NCBI RefSeq assembly: GCF_024166365.1
Contig: NC_064846.1
Coordinates: 26,495,866 to 26,559,865 of the forward strand
Length of the DNA: 64,000 nucleotides
From: Elephas maximus indicus
Taxonomy: Eukaryota; Chordata; Mammalia; Proboscidea; Elephantidae
Direction of reading: 5' to 3'
Shown here: piece by piece, positions 1 through 12,300 of the stretch
Numbering within the stretch: position 1 is the stretch's first letter
Layout of the letters: each line of letters opens with the position of its first letter
Position numbers and translations under genes: made by a program
Notes under the pieces: model-generated
The model's input: the letters and a program-made list of their open reading frames with translations, nothing else
Databases searched by the model: none
What the model was told of the DNA's origin: nothing

Positions 1-860
1 GGGCCGGGCGGGGAAGGGTGAGCCGACATCGGAGCGCGGCAAGGACCTGCGGGCGGAGACGGATGGGCGTGTGTGCACTGCCGAGGGCAGGGACTGCACG
101 CTGCAGACCGGGACGACCCAAAGACCACGGTGGGGGCCACACAGACGGGACGGGCTACCGAGGCAGGACCGAAACTGCCTCGGGTAAAGTGGGACCTACA
201 GGGCTAGAGGAGGGTGGCGGGGGTGGCCTCGGGCTCGGCAGGAAGGCGCCACCACCGCCCTCTGCCCGTCCCCAGCGTGCCCCGCCCCGTCCGGGGGGCC
301 CTAAAGCCAGCGGCCTGGGCCTTGGGGGAGCCGAGCCAGGGCAGTACCATTCGGAACAGAGAGGGGGGCTTGAGGGGGAGGGAGGAGCCAGGGGTCAGAA
401 CCCTGTTGGGGGCGGGGGGGCCACACCCTGGGAAAAAGGCTTGGGCACATCCAGAGTGGGCCAATCAACGAGCAAGACCAGGGTGGCGTCAAGGGGCAGC
501 TTCGACCAATGGGAAGGGAGAACACTTCGGAGGTTCGGAGGAAGAAAAAAAAAAAGCCCCACGAAACAACAATCGAATCCGTTTGGGGGCTTGGAAGGCT
601 GGGAGTGGGCATCCCTTATAGCACGTTTCGGCGCCTGCCCTCTTTTTGGAAGGATGGGGCCGCTTCTGGGCGGTGGGGCGCACCCGGGGCTGAGGAGGGT
701 CCCGGGAAAGTAGACAGGGATTGGCCGTTCACTGGGGGCACTTGATTGGGCGCCTCGATTTGGGGGTGGGTGGAACAGAAGTGGCAGCTTTGTGCTCGAA
801 AGAGTGAAAGAGGATGTGGTCTCTCAAACGGAGGCAGGAGTGGGTAGGGGTCCCTCATTC
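1..860. promoter_or_regulatory. CpG-rich promoter-like region, gene unassigned
   Basis: The first ~750 bases are strongly GC-rich with many CpGs and G/C runs, unlike the AT-rich sequence that follows. CCAAT boxes occur on the plus strand at 461-465 and 506-510, and inverted ones (ATTGG) at 720-724 and 745-749. That arrangement suits a promoter that could fire in either direction. Long open frames here (for example 18-713 plus) are low-complexity Gly/Pro/Arg-rich products of GC content and resemble no protein I know. In human the gene following UTP14A in the same orientation is BCORL1, so this could be the promoter of a neighbouring gene, but nothing in the sequence proves it. Confidence 0.5.
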
Positions 861-1173
861 CCCACCACCGGCTACTGTCTTACGTGTCAACCAGCAAGTG
901 GGTCGTGGATAATCTCAAGCGAACGGATGACTTAAAAATGCCCTTTGGGCTCTGAACATCGCTTAGGGTATTCATTGCCCTTTCTGGCCCCAGGTTGGTT
1001 CCAGAGAGGATGAGCAATGGTAGGGGCCCACATCTACCACTGGGAACTTTGTAGCACTTGATGGCTTCGAAGTTAGTTTAGGGCCCTGGTCCCTAGTTAT
1101 TCATCTAGATGCGTCACTCTACTATGGAGTCTTTTCACCTATAAAATAAAGGTTTTTTTTTTTAGCTACCTTT
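861..1173. other. Unassigned flank, no gene seen
   Basis: Single-copy-looking sequence between the GC-rich block and the first AfroSINE. I see no exon, RNA gene or recognisable repeat. Confidence 0.4.
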
Positions 1174-1351
1174 GGGAAACCTTGGTGGCGTAGTGGTTAA
1201 CAGGTGCAGCCGCTAACCAAAAGGTGGGCAGTTTGAATCCACCAGGCGCTCCTTGGAAATCCTTTGGGGGCAGTTCTACTCTGTTCTATAGGGTTGCAGT
1301 GAGGTGGAATCGACTCGACGGCAATGGGTTTGGTTTAGTTTTTTTTTTTTT
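1174..1351 (+). repeat. AfroSINE
   Basis: tRNA-derived head (gtggcgtagtggttaa), body (ccaccaggcgctccttgg) and the family tail (cgactcgacggcaatggg) are followed by a T-rich end. Similar short stretches flank the element (agctaccttt before, agttactttt after), consistent with a decayed target-site duplication. Confidence 0.9.
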
Positions 1352-1983
1352 AAGTTACTTTTGAGGACTAAAAATTTTTGACCTGACTTGGAGAGTGGTG
1401 GTATGCTTGAAAAGAGAGCGGTATTGATTGGAGGGACTGCAAAAGAAAATTGGGACTGGCAGAGAGCTTTCCGTCCAGGGATTGTCTATAAAACTCCCGA
1501 AACTCTATGTAAAATGATGTACATGTTGGTGCATTTTGCTGGGGAGGGTCCATAACTTCATCAGATTCTCAGAGGGGTTTGTGACATGTGAGCATGAGTT
1601 ATCCTGTTTTGGTCTAAAAGGGCTGGGGGATGAACCTCCATGTTCCTTGAGAAGGCAAAGGGTAGTAGTGCCCCTGACAATATGGGTTTTTACAGCCTGT
1701 CCTTTGGACTCAGAGGGAGGGGAAGTTTCCTAAATTCCTTGTTAGGAATCTTGGCAGCAGGGGCTCTTTCCATGTATCTTGTCATTCAAAGAAAGGCAAG
1801 TTCCTCATCACTGAGAAGCCCATGGGAGTTGTCATGCAGCAAAGTAATGCTTGAATAAACTAGATTTTGAATCAATGGTGAGGAGCTGGCCCTGAGTTAG
1901 GAAGGAAAGGGAACAGAGCTTTACTTCTGGGAAGCTCATCTACCTCATCTGTAAGGTAAAAATAAAACCTTACTGTCTTGTTA

Positions 1984-2153
1984 TCATAGAGCCTTGATGG
2001 TGCAGTGGTTAAGAGCTCAGCTGCTGACCAAAAAGGTCGGAAGTTCGAATCCATCAGCCGCTCCCTGGAAGCCCTATGGGACAATTCTGTTCTGTCCTAC
2101 GGATAGCCATGAGTGGAAATCAACTCGACGGCAGTGGGTTTGGTTTGGTTTGG
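1984..2153 (+). repeat. AfroSINE with 9-bp target duplication
   Basis: Complete AfroSINE with tRNA-like head, the 'ccctatgggacaattctg' body and 'aactcgacggcagtggg' tail. A perfect 9-bp duplication, gtcttgtta, lies at 1975-1983 and 2154-2162. It lies downstream of UTP14A. Confidence 0.92.
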
Positions 2154-2455
2154 GTCTTGTTACGAGAATAAGAAAACAAGTGCTAGCTACTCTAAACAGC
2201 AACCTCTGCAAGCTGAGAGGCTTACCAAAAAATTAATTTAAAAAAAGGAGCTAGACTTATAGGGCTAGAAGCCAGTTTTGCACCATCCTGGTCTTAAGAT
2301 GGGTCCAGAGCAGAGTCCAATTGCAGTTTGTGCATCCTGTTTCTAAGTTCAGAGGTTAAGAACATACAATGTTTTTGTCACTATCCCTGAATCTTCAAAT
2401 CATTTCGTTCGTAGTTATTTATGGGGGATCATATCTGCTGTGATGTAGTTAAGAT

Positions 2456-2605
2456 TGTAACCCTGTTGCCATCGATTCTGACTCATAGCGACCCTACAGG
2501 ACAGAGAACTGTCCCATAAGATTTCCAAGGAGCAGCTGGTAAATTCGAACTGCCAACCTTTTGGTTAGCAGCTGAGCTCTTAACCAGTGTGTCACCAGGG
2601 CTCCT
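2456..2605 (-). repeat. AfroSINE
   Basis: Reverse-complement AfroSINE: the tail appears first (ctgttgccatcgattctg) and the tRNA-like head last (ccagggctcc). Short flanking repeat ttaagat at 2449-2455 and 2606-2612. Confidence 0.88.
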
Positions 2606-2664
2606 TTAAGATCATAGACTAGGGCAAATTCTCTAAACTCTGATTTAGATCCAACTACATAATC

Positions 2665-2820
2665 CTTGGGGGCAGTGGTAATTCAGCAGTAGAATTCTCG
2701 TCTTCCTTTTGGGAGACCTGAACCCTGGCCAGAGCACCTCAAGCAGAGCCGCCACCCATCTGTCAGTGGAGGCTTATGTGTTGCTGTGATGCTGAACAAG
2801 TTTCAGTGGAGCTTCCAGAG
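2665..2820 (+). repeat. SINE with tRNA-Gly-like head and RTE 5'-region body
   Basis: Positions 2668-2731 resemble tRNA-Gly: the segment agtagaattctcgtct and an imperfect B-box-like stretch match its A- and B-box layout. From about 2750 the sequence matches the start of the RTE 5' region seen at 52409-52545, including catctgtcagt, ttgctgtgatgctg, acaagtttcag and gagcttccaga. Relative to the RTE it lacks blocks of about 12 and 52 bases. It therefore looks like a SINE made of a tRNA-Gly promoter plus an internally deleted RTE 5' region, analogous in design to ruminant BovB-derived SINEs. No clear tail or target duplication was found. Confidence 0.6.
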
Positions 2821-2929
2821 AAAATGAGGTTCCCCTGAAAAGTACCGCTGGGGAAATGCAATGGGGAGTGTCAAAGGGGTCTGACTCAAAGAAAAGGATT
2901 AAACTGTGAGACAACACGGAATACACTCT

Positions 2930-3362
2930 AGTTAAATAGATTAAAAAAGCCTTTATTGCTTAAGTGCGGTTTAACTATAGGCACAGTGGGATAGGCCAGT
3001 TTTAGAAGTGATTCTGCAGCTGAGGGTAACACCGAGCCCAGTGAGGTGGAAGTAGTCAGGGCTCAGGATGTCTCTTCAAGTCCAGTACCTCAATCTACAG
3101 GGTTTCTCTTCAGCTGTTTTTTGTGACGGACGGAGAGTTGTTTTGGGTTCCTTTGTACCATAGAGAGGTCGGACCTTGAGGAAGACCGGTAGCCCACATC
3201 CTCAGCTTTTATAGGCTTAATGATATGGCCTGGCTTGGTGACCACCTTGGGAGTAGTCAGCTTTTGGAAGGCCCTCTGGGTGTTCCACGTAGATCCTATA
3301 GGGGTCTGGATGGTCCTTTCAAACTGGTGATGGTGGGTGAATGGGTATGGAAGCACGTGTAC
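2930..3362 (-). CDS. UTP14A: UTP14A terminal exon 15 with short 3' UTR
   Basis: Coding part 3090-3362 encodes VHVLPYPFTHHHQFERTIQT through HKKQLKRNPVD and stops with TGA at 3092-3090. The 3' UTR is about 160 bases: an AATAAA signal on the minus strand lies at 2957-2952, so cleavage is expected near 2930-2940. Confidence 0.93.
2952..2957 (-). terminator. UTP14A: UTP14A polyadenylation signal
   Basis: TTTATT on the plus strand gives AATAAA on the minus strand, 133 bases after the UTP14A stop codon. Confidence 0.8.
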
Positions 3363-6300
3363 CTGGAAAGGAAGGAAGAGTGACTTGGGCATCAAGCCAG
3401 GCCTGGGGTGCAGTTGTATACTCAGTCCAGCGGGAACTGCTCAGGCACGGTTTTGGCACCCAGGCCACAGTTCTACATGATGTCCACAGTGAGTGAAGCT
3501 ATGAGAACTCAAGGCATTCCAATGCACCTAGCTTAAGGACATTTGGGAGTAGAAAGTCCTAACTTGGATTAATTTGGATTATAAGTTCTCTAAGTCTATC
3601 CAACCATTCGGGGACTGAAAAACCACCCTGATGCTGCCCTGGTGTAGTTACAGTAGCTCCAGGGCTGCTGCGCCAGAGTGGTTTTCTCTAACACTGTGAA
3701 CTCAAGAAGTACCTGGGTATTTGTGTATCCCCATGGAGTTTATGACTCTCCTCTCCTCTTCATGCTCTTGCTCCCTTCCTTTCTCTCCTTGATATGTAGA
3801 ATTTGTGGTTTAAGGGGCCCAAAGATTTACCTCTGAATCCTGAACCCCACCAGGCTGTTAAGCTTAGCTTCATCCTTTTTTGGCATCACAGAGTGTCAGA
3901 GCTCGAAGGCCTGGAGAGACTGTCTATCTAGTCCAACCCCAAGTCACATTCTAGAGAGAAATGCACCAGGGGAGGGCATGGCAATGGTTGCCTCCCTCAG
4001 CCCCAAGATTCAGCTAAGAGGGGAAATGATTTACCCAAGTAAATTCAGAGCAGCATGGGAGAGCAGAAGCCAGGGCTCCTATTTCCTTGCTCAGCACACT
4101 TCTCCCTTTACCAAAATGCTACCTTCAAGTACTTCCACAATGGCCAGAGAGGGGGAAAAGCAAGCAGAAAAATGGGGAAGTCAGTCAGCAGTCTTTGGGG
4201 GATATACACTTAAGAAAAGCTGAGTACTACCTGAGGGTAGCGAAGCAAAGATTCTCTCTGGGTCACAGGAATCTCTTATTTGGGTCGACGAATCTGTGCA
4301 TGCCACCCAGGGCAAGGGGTAGGGAAAAAAAAAAACAAAAAACCACCTGGCCAAAATCCTGAGTCTCAGGAGTTCTTGCTTTCAGCTTGAAGCACACTTT
4401 AGTCTCCTGCAGTCTACAGCTTATTAAAAAGACGAGGAAAATCAAGGGAGATTCTTGGAAAACAATTTGTCAGTTTCCTGTGGCTGTATTAAAAAACAAA
4501 TAGACAAGACCCCTGGAAAGGAAGGGTGGTCTATACTGAGGTTCACATTCTACCCTTCCCCTAGAACCCTGGCCTGTTAAAGCTCCCATTTTTTTTCTCC
4601 TTTCTTACCCATAACTGCCTGTTCACTGCCTATCTCCTGGTTGTATATCCTTAACTGAGACTGCGGTAGTTATAATTTGAATTTCTGATTCACAAAATAA
4701 GATCAAATAGAGTATTATTCCACTACGTTTTCTCACCTCTCTGCCATACTTATTAAACAGTTCTCTCCCCCCTTTTTCAGAGGAAAAAACCAACTCGTTT
4801 CAGTATCATACTGGCTGGGGACAGACCTCAGGGTCACGGACTTTTAGACTGAATAGGACATCAAAGCCATTTAGTCTAGCCTCATTCCTGAGTTCCCTCT
4901 ACACATGCTCCTACCCCAGAGCAGTCCATTTTCTCTCTCGACTACTGGAAAGTTTTTCCTCGAATTGAATTCTGCTTCTCCTCCAACTTCTGCCCTACAG
5001 GATACCACATGACAGGCTTCAATATACTTTGCTCCATTTCTCTGAGGTAAATATCCCTAGTTCATTAGCATATAATGCAGTTTTAAATCTTTTCAATGTC
5101 TTGAACAAGAGCCAGTTTGTCATCATTTTTCTCAAGGGATAGCTCAAATCTTATAGTCCCTGGGTGGTGTAAACAGTTCATGTGTTTGGCTGTAACCGAA
5201 AGGTTGAAGGTTTGAGTCCACCCAGAGGTACCTTGGAAGAAAGGCCTGGGGACCTGCTTTCGAAAAACCAGTCACTGAGAACTCTATGGAGCACAGTTAT
5301 ACTCCTCTGACACACATGGGGCTGTCATGAGTAGGAACTTACTCAAGGGCAACTGTTTAAAAAACAAAACCAAACAAACCAACTGTTGTCATTATTGTTG
5401 GGTGCTATCAAGTTGTTTCTGACTCGTAGTAATCCCATATGATAGAGTAGAACTGACCCATAGAGTTTCCTAGGCTGTACTCTTTACGGAAAGAGATCAC
5501 CAGGTCTTTCTCTCATGGTGCTGCTGGGTGGGTTTGAACTGCCAACCTTTTGGTTAACAGCTGAGCGGGTAACCATTTGCACCACCAGGGCTCCTTTTAA
5601 AACATTACCTTGACCATAAACACAAGCCTATAGAGTAGTATTTCTTAGTTTGGTGAGCCTCATTTCCGTGAGAATTATCTAAGGCACCTGTTGAACGTGC
5701 AGGTTTTGGGGCCTCACCATTGCTGCACAGAATATATCCTTTTAGTCTAAACCTTCTTCACGTTCAGTAATAGAAACAGCAATAGTCTATCTGGAATGAT
5801 TACTTTCAGAGCCAGCCAGTGAAACAAGCATAGACTTGATTCTGTGGTCAAGATCAGACATCCCTCCTGACCACACAGTTCACGAGGCTGCTACTCCCGA
5901 GCAAGAGAGAAGCAGGTGGCACAAGAGCCCTCGAAGCCCTCACCTGATGAGCTGCGGCGTGGATGTTGCGCTTCTCGTTGATAATCACATTCGGCAAATT
6001 CTTGTCTTTTCTTGGAGGACCCTCAGGGGCTTTAATGAGAAACCTGAAAAGCAAAACAGCAGGATGCCCGACAAGGAACATTAAATTAAGGACTTAGTCA
6101 AAAGGGCAGGGAGGACACTTCGGGGCAAAGTGGGAGAACTCGGGACCCTCCTGACAGGTGTTCTTCCTCGTTCTTACCGGCGTCTTTTTTTGGCACTGGG
6201 CTGCAGGCCCACACCACCCCACTCGCCCCAGCCAGGCAGCGTCAGGTCCACGTCCTTTGGCTTACTCGCCTCCACAGCTTCCCTCTTCTCTTTCAAGAAG

Positions 6301-9300
6301 TCTCTGATGACATCATCCCCGGCAAAAGCTTCCTTTATCATCTGCTTTTGGTCTCTCTCTTCTTCATCTTCCTGGGCAGAAACAAGAGTGAGAGCTACAG
6401 CCTGCCTTATGAGCAGTGGTTCATCACAAGAACACCTGAAGTTTGGGTCATGACATTTTAGCGCCCCCTGGGGGGGGAGTGTTGAACAACGATGGTCTTG
6501 TAATACAAATCAAGTATGCTGGAGTCTTCAACTCTCTGGGGTAAATATTCCTAGCTCATTAGCATATGATGCAATTTTAAACTTTCAGCAAGGAAGCTGC
6601 AGGGTGGAGGAAGGAATGGCTTGTGACAGAAGTAAGCGCTTCAACTGGCTTGGCCAGAATGTGGGCTTCCTCTGGCCTGTGTCTCCGAGAGACAAGTGCT
6701 ACGGTTCCTCACTTCTCAGCTCCAAGTCACTGAAGCAGGAGCCTCGAACCATCTGGGACCCCACTGAATAAAGCAAAACCCTGGCAACAACACAACGATT
6801 CACCCGAGAGTTATCATTCCTGGGAGTTGGTCAGAGCTTTGAGTGACTCCCTCCTTCCTCTGAGGACAGTCTGAGAGTCACCCCAGGGAGGCTTTGGTGG
6901 GTCAGGATTTAGGATGTGGGGGTCTCAGCAGCACTCATACACCTGCATTTACTAAACTGACCCCATACTATTCTGGAGCTCTCAACTACTGAAATGTACC
7001 CCAGCACAACAAAGCTTTGCTGATTCTAATCCTTGTGCCCGAAGGACACTTTTTGCACTGGCTCTGCTCCCCACAACAGCCCACAGCCCTGGCTCTGCTC
7101 ACCATCTCCATTGTCGTGGGAGCTGCCAAAGACTTCACTGAAGGAGACTTTGTGGTTAGGAGCTTCTGCAGATCAATCATTTGCTCCTTCCTTTTCCTCT
7201 TCTTGGGGGCACCAGGTTGATCATCTGGGTTCCTCTCTGTCTCCTGCCCTTGTAACACAGGTCTGGGAAGCTCTGTATTTTGCAAACAGCCTTCTTTGCC
7301 CAGCTCTTCCAGTTCTTCTAGAGTCTGTACCCTCTCTGGCCTCTGCAGCAACAGGGGCTCCTCCTCTTCCTGGGCTGGTTCCTCTCTCTGGACTGGGAGA
7401 ACAGCCCTTGTGGAATTCCCTTTTTGCTTCCTGGACTGATGGTTTTCCTGGTTGAGCTTCCGAGATAGTGCCCTCAACTCAGATAGCACCTCCTGGCTGC
7501 TAGCATCTGGGAGAAAAATTAGAGCTGTGAGAAAAAGAGGTTGGAAGGGGCCTTATCAACAAGCATTTATTGAGCGCACTCAACAACGAGCATCGGTTAA
7601 GCATCCACTGGGTGCCAGGTACACCAATGAAGACATTCCAAGGACAGATGGGGAAGAGAAGATTCCATATATAAGATCTTCTGGAAAGTTCGCTAAGCAT
7701 TACCTGTCAAGTGGTGGGCAGTGCCCTTTGGTAGTTAAAAGCATCATGTTGGAAAGCAGCAGACATCCTGGGTCCTATTCCCAGCTTTGCCAATGACTCA
7801 CTGTAAAACTGGGACTGTAGCTTAATTTCCTTGTACAGATCACCCAAAGTTCCAAATATAAAAAGGGAACCATTTTAACAGGTGACCTCTGAATACAATT
7901 TCATTGTAGTTTATGCTGTTTGCCCTTGAATCAATTTTGACTCATAGTGACTCCATGTTACAGGGCAGAACTGCCCCACAGTTTTCTAGGCTGTACTTTC
8001 TCCTGCGGAGCCACTGGGTGGGTTCGAACCGCCAACCGAGTGCTTAACCACTGTGCCACCAAGGCTCCTTAATTTATGCTTTACTATTTGTAAAAACCTT
8101 ACCCAAGATTTCTCTTGATTCTAGAATCTCTGTCCCCTATCTTAATCTTAAGACAGTTTATTTCATAAGCTGCTGTGGCTAACTCAAGAAGAGATGGAAG
8201 TAGCTGCTTTCTGCATTGGATGTAGCTCACACTTCCCAGTCATTAGCAACATCTGAGCAAATGCCACCAGTCTCTAAGCACCCTGAGGGCAACGTAGCAG
8301 TGACATACTTTTAAACTGTCCTTCGCACTGACTACAAATGCCTCCATCCCCAAGTTAATCCTGCTCTCTAACTTTGGCTTGAAGCCACTGCAAGAAGCTT
8401 CTGAGTTCTGGCCTTTGGACACATGGATGCTTATTTCTCAAGAATCAAGTTCTAGCGTTCATTCTGTTTGGGGGTCCACTACTTCCCACTCTTTTAGGAA
8501 AATGCTTTTCATTATTCCAGGAAATCCAAATTTCATACTTCCACACCACAGCTACTTGCTCTACACATTTAGCTAGCCATACAGCGGCTAAGGGGGCTCA
8601 GCTTTTAAAGGGGGCTCAGGAGGACACTGCACTGCTGTTTTCTAAAACCCACCCCAGAAGTGACTGCCTGTAACTATCAATTCCAGAAATCTCCAGTTGA
8701 AAACCCTAAGTTTCAACATTCTAAATGACAGCTCTTTTAAAATAAATTGGTTCCATGTAAAGACAGATTCGTGCTGTCATCCAAACGCATTATTCCTCGA
8801 ATGAAATACAGTCAGATCTGAGAATTCATCCAGAGAGCCAGGTGATTTCGGAATGTAGACAGTTTCCTAGGCAGGCTTTATAATATTCTGGTTTGCCCCA
8901 AGAGTGGGGGCTCTTTGACCTGTCTCAAGAGCGCTAACAGTGTTAATAAATACAAAAGCCCTTCACGATAAAATGAATAGTGGTGACTGTTCTCCAACAT
9001 GGTGAATGTAATTAATCTCACTGAATTGAACCCTTAAAAATGGTTACAATGAAAAATGTTTTGTTGCAGATATTTTTGCCACAATAAAAAAGGGATGAGC
9101 ATCTATCTAAAGAAGATGAAACATTGAGATGGCAAATGTTTTGTTTTCTGGGTGTACTTACCACAATTAAAAAAAGATGAAAAGAATAAGCATATTTCTA
9201 GTATGGCACAGATGTTTATAACCACCTAATTTTCATGGTTGGTCCTATTAATTGAAGGAAGTACAGGGAGTTATACCCACGCTTTGAAAAAAAATGTATT

Positions 9301-12300
9301 TTAGCGATTTTTTTTTTAATTAATGGGGATTTTTTTTTTCTGGTTAGGACAAAACAGACTAAAAATAAACAGCTGTGTACTACTGCAAAAAAAAAAAAAT
9401 CTCTTCAAGGTACAGAACAAACCCAAAAACTGCAGCAATGTTCTGAAGAAGTTTCCTAGTGCCTCAAAATCCATCTATGCACGCGTGTCTATAGGTGTAA
9501 GTGGACTTCCCCAGGTTTGCTATCTTACCAACGTGCTTCTCTCTGGAGCGTAGGGGACTGTAATGCACTTCAGTGCCATTCCTTCAAGGATGACTGAGTT
9601 ATGCCTTTCTGAAGGGCTGTCTACGCCCGAGAGCCCCAAGAGCAGAAAATGTGTCAGAGCCCACACCAGACAGCCAGGCAGATGATGGCTTACTAAATGC
9701 CTTTTAAGAAAAATGGTTATTACGAACTAATTTCTCTTCAGGGACCCAGTGCACGCACTCTTCAAAGTCCCCAGAGCCCAATGGCTGTGCGTGGGTGTGG
9801 GTGGACACTTACTTTTTCCTTGCACCGTCTGTAACGCTGTGGTATTTACCCTTCCGTGTCACCGTAACTCACCTTGTGCTTCTTGGCGGCCCGCAGGCTC
9901 AGCATCTTGGTTGAGCTCTGGCCTTTTCCTAAGGGATCGCCTTTCCTCAAATTCTTTCAACAAAGTTTCTTCTTCTTCTACTGGACTTTCTTCCCCCTCA
10001 CTTTCTGAATCCTGGTGGGCCACGGGCTCGGGAAGTTGTTCAGGGTCCTTCTGGATTTCTGCCTCTTTAGCATCACTGGTGCAACTTCTTTGCATCCAGG
10101 GATTCAGCTCATTTGCGTTCATGTGGACTTTGTGCACAACATCAGGGACAAGGAGTCCATTCTCTTCTACATCTCCCTCCTCTTCTTCACTCTCAGATGC
10201 TGCCTGGAGTTTCTGTGTCAGCTCTTTGTTCTTGGCCAATTGTTCCTGAATGGCTTGGCGAGCCTGGACGAAGGAGGCACAGGAGAGAGCTTTGTCATTA
10301 GTGACCACGGTACCACCTCTCCTGGTCCATTTCTTAAAACCGTCTTCTCTCAATTGGATAAGTATCTCTTACAGTACCTATCGTTTAAACTTCATACACA
10401 CCACTGTACTAATAGCTATGGGGTAACTCAGAAGACAAACTTTTTGTCCTTGAGGAACTGACATGTGAAGCAAGAGAAAAAGCTCATCTCTGCCACCTTT
10501 ACTAGACTTGCCTTCAATGCTGTTACCCTTCCATCTCCTCTTTTCCACCCTAGCCCTGGTCATTTTCCTCTCTGCCTTAGGGATTTCCTGATGCCTTTTT
10601 AGAGTCCTGGTTTTCCATTTATCCTCATGGCTCTTCCCCAATTCTGCTTCTGCTAGTATCCTTTATGGACCAATTTTCCTTTCCTTCCTTTAATTCCATC
10701 TGTGCTCTCACCCTGATGGTCTCTTACCTCTAGGTCATATTTGGCCATAATTGCCTTTGACTTGGCCCATTTCCCACTGTTCTGGTGCTTAAGGCTCATT
10801 CGCTCCTGGAAAGAAAAGACAGAGTGAGATCCTTATCCACTTCCAGGGAAAGCTGGTTTAAAGGAGTGGAGGCCAGAGGATGTCTCACCATCATTCTGGC
10901 CTTTTCAATTTTTTCCAGTTCTTCTAATGCTGCACTAGGATCCACCTTCTGCAGAGTCTCAAAATCTTTTACGGCTTTCTTGGCCTTTCCTTTCTTCACA
11001 ACTTTGTGGTATCTATAGGGTAAGAGGGATATGGGTGAAGAAATTAGATTTAGCTAAAGCGCTGACACCACACACAAAAGTGGCCATGCTACCCAAGGGG
11101 CTTCCCCATGCAGGGGCTGGAATGGACATCCTGTTCCTCAGAGACCACTGACTGTAGGAAGCCAGTTTGGGGCCTGGGAAGACTGGTAGGGCTTAGTCCC
11201 TGCAGCTCCCAGGAGCAAATCTCTGAAGAGTAAAGAGTCCCCTGTGTTTCTACAGCCCAAGGGAGGAGCAGAATAAGTTCCAAAGAGAAAAAAAAGGCAG
11301 GGAGGAAGCCCAACTGGCCTCAACAGCTGTGGAATACAGAGATCATTCTGCAGAAGCATGCTCTGATGCCCTGGAAGAGACAGTCATTCAACAGTCCTCT
11401 TTTTAGCAAAATCAATAATGAAAGCCAAAGTCAGAGGACAACATGGCATTACTGAAGTAGGCAAAACTATGAGGTTGGGCTAGGGGGAAAAAGGCTAGCC
11501 ACCCCTATTTGGGATCTCTTCAACATGACCCCAGTTACCGTGTCAAAGATTCTTTCCTAAGGATTCATGAGTTAGCCCCATCACTTTTTTCTGTCAAAAC
11601 CAAGGCTAGTTCACAGGGGCCACCTTACTTTTTGCTTTTGATTTTCTTCTCTCTTCGAGCCTTGGCCTCATAGTAGGACTGCAGGGCCCGGGCCCTCTGA
11701 AGCTCGGCTCGGCGCATCTTGGCCTATAACGAATGATATTTACAGTGACTCTTGGGCTTGAGGGAAACTGCTAGGAGAAATATAGCATGTCTAGGTGTGT
11801 TTGAGGGCCTATTCCACGTACCTCTTCCAGGCTCATGGCTTTAAGAGAGGCCTTTTCCACTGGAGTCAGTAAAGGGTCTGTCACTGGCTGCTTGTTCTTG
11901 TGAAGGACGTTAAAAATTTCCTGCTCCAGGGGAGTTCTTGCCTTAAGGAGGTATGACAGAACATTCTAAGTCTTAACCCATATTCTTATAACAACTCCCT
12001 CTTTGCATTCCTATGACCACCTGTTTTATGACACTATAACTGGAAATGCCAACTGGACAGGATTGGTTGACACAGCAAGAGAAGGTGGTGCAACGGAACA
12101 CTTGGAGTCTCACTGTGCAGCTGTGTAAATAAAGCTTTATTGTGATTTAAGACAAAAGCAAGGGGACTGAGGCTCCTCTCTAATATTACTAGGGGGATTA
12201 CTCTGTATTCAGATTACCAATATATGTAAAACATTCTCTTAAGAAACTAAGCAGGATGCCCATCAGGTAAGTGCTGGCAGAAGAAAGTAACAATAGTACT

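Larger units (their letters stand above)
3363..5943 (-). other. UTP14A: UTP14A intron 14
   Basis: About 2.6 kb. It holds two opposite long-form AfroSINEs (5153-5597) and, at about 3890-4080 and 4820-5040, degraded sequence with 'tctagtccaacccc' and 'tttagtctagcctc' phrases, possibly old CR1/L3-type LINE remnants. A MER5-like hAT fragment may lie at 5650-5725. No exon or RNA gene was seen. Confidence 0.6.
7507..9872 (-). other. UTP14A: UTP14A intron 11
   Basis: About 2.4 kb with an AfroSINE (7918-8072), a MIR-like fragment (7715-7850) and an L1 3' end (8985-9180). The remainder, including 8090-8980 and 9190-9870, shows no exon or RNA gene. Confidence 0.6.

Noticed and set aside
18-713. 231-codon plus-strand frame in the GC-rich left edge
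   Set aside because: Low-complexity Gly/Arg/Pro-rich translation expected in CpG-rich DNA, with no domain or resemblance to a known protein.
2668-2731. Functional tRNA-Gly gene
   Set aside because: The stems do not pair fully and the sequence continues directly into RTE-derived sequence, so it is a SINE head.
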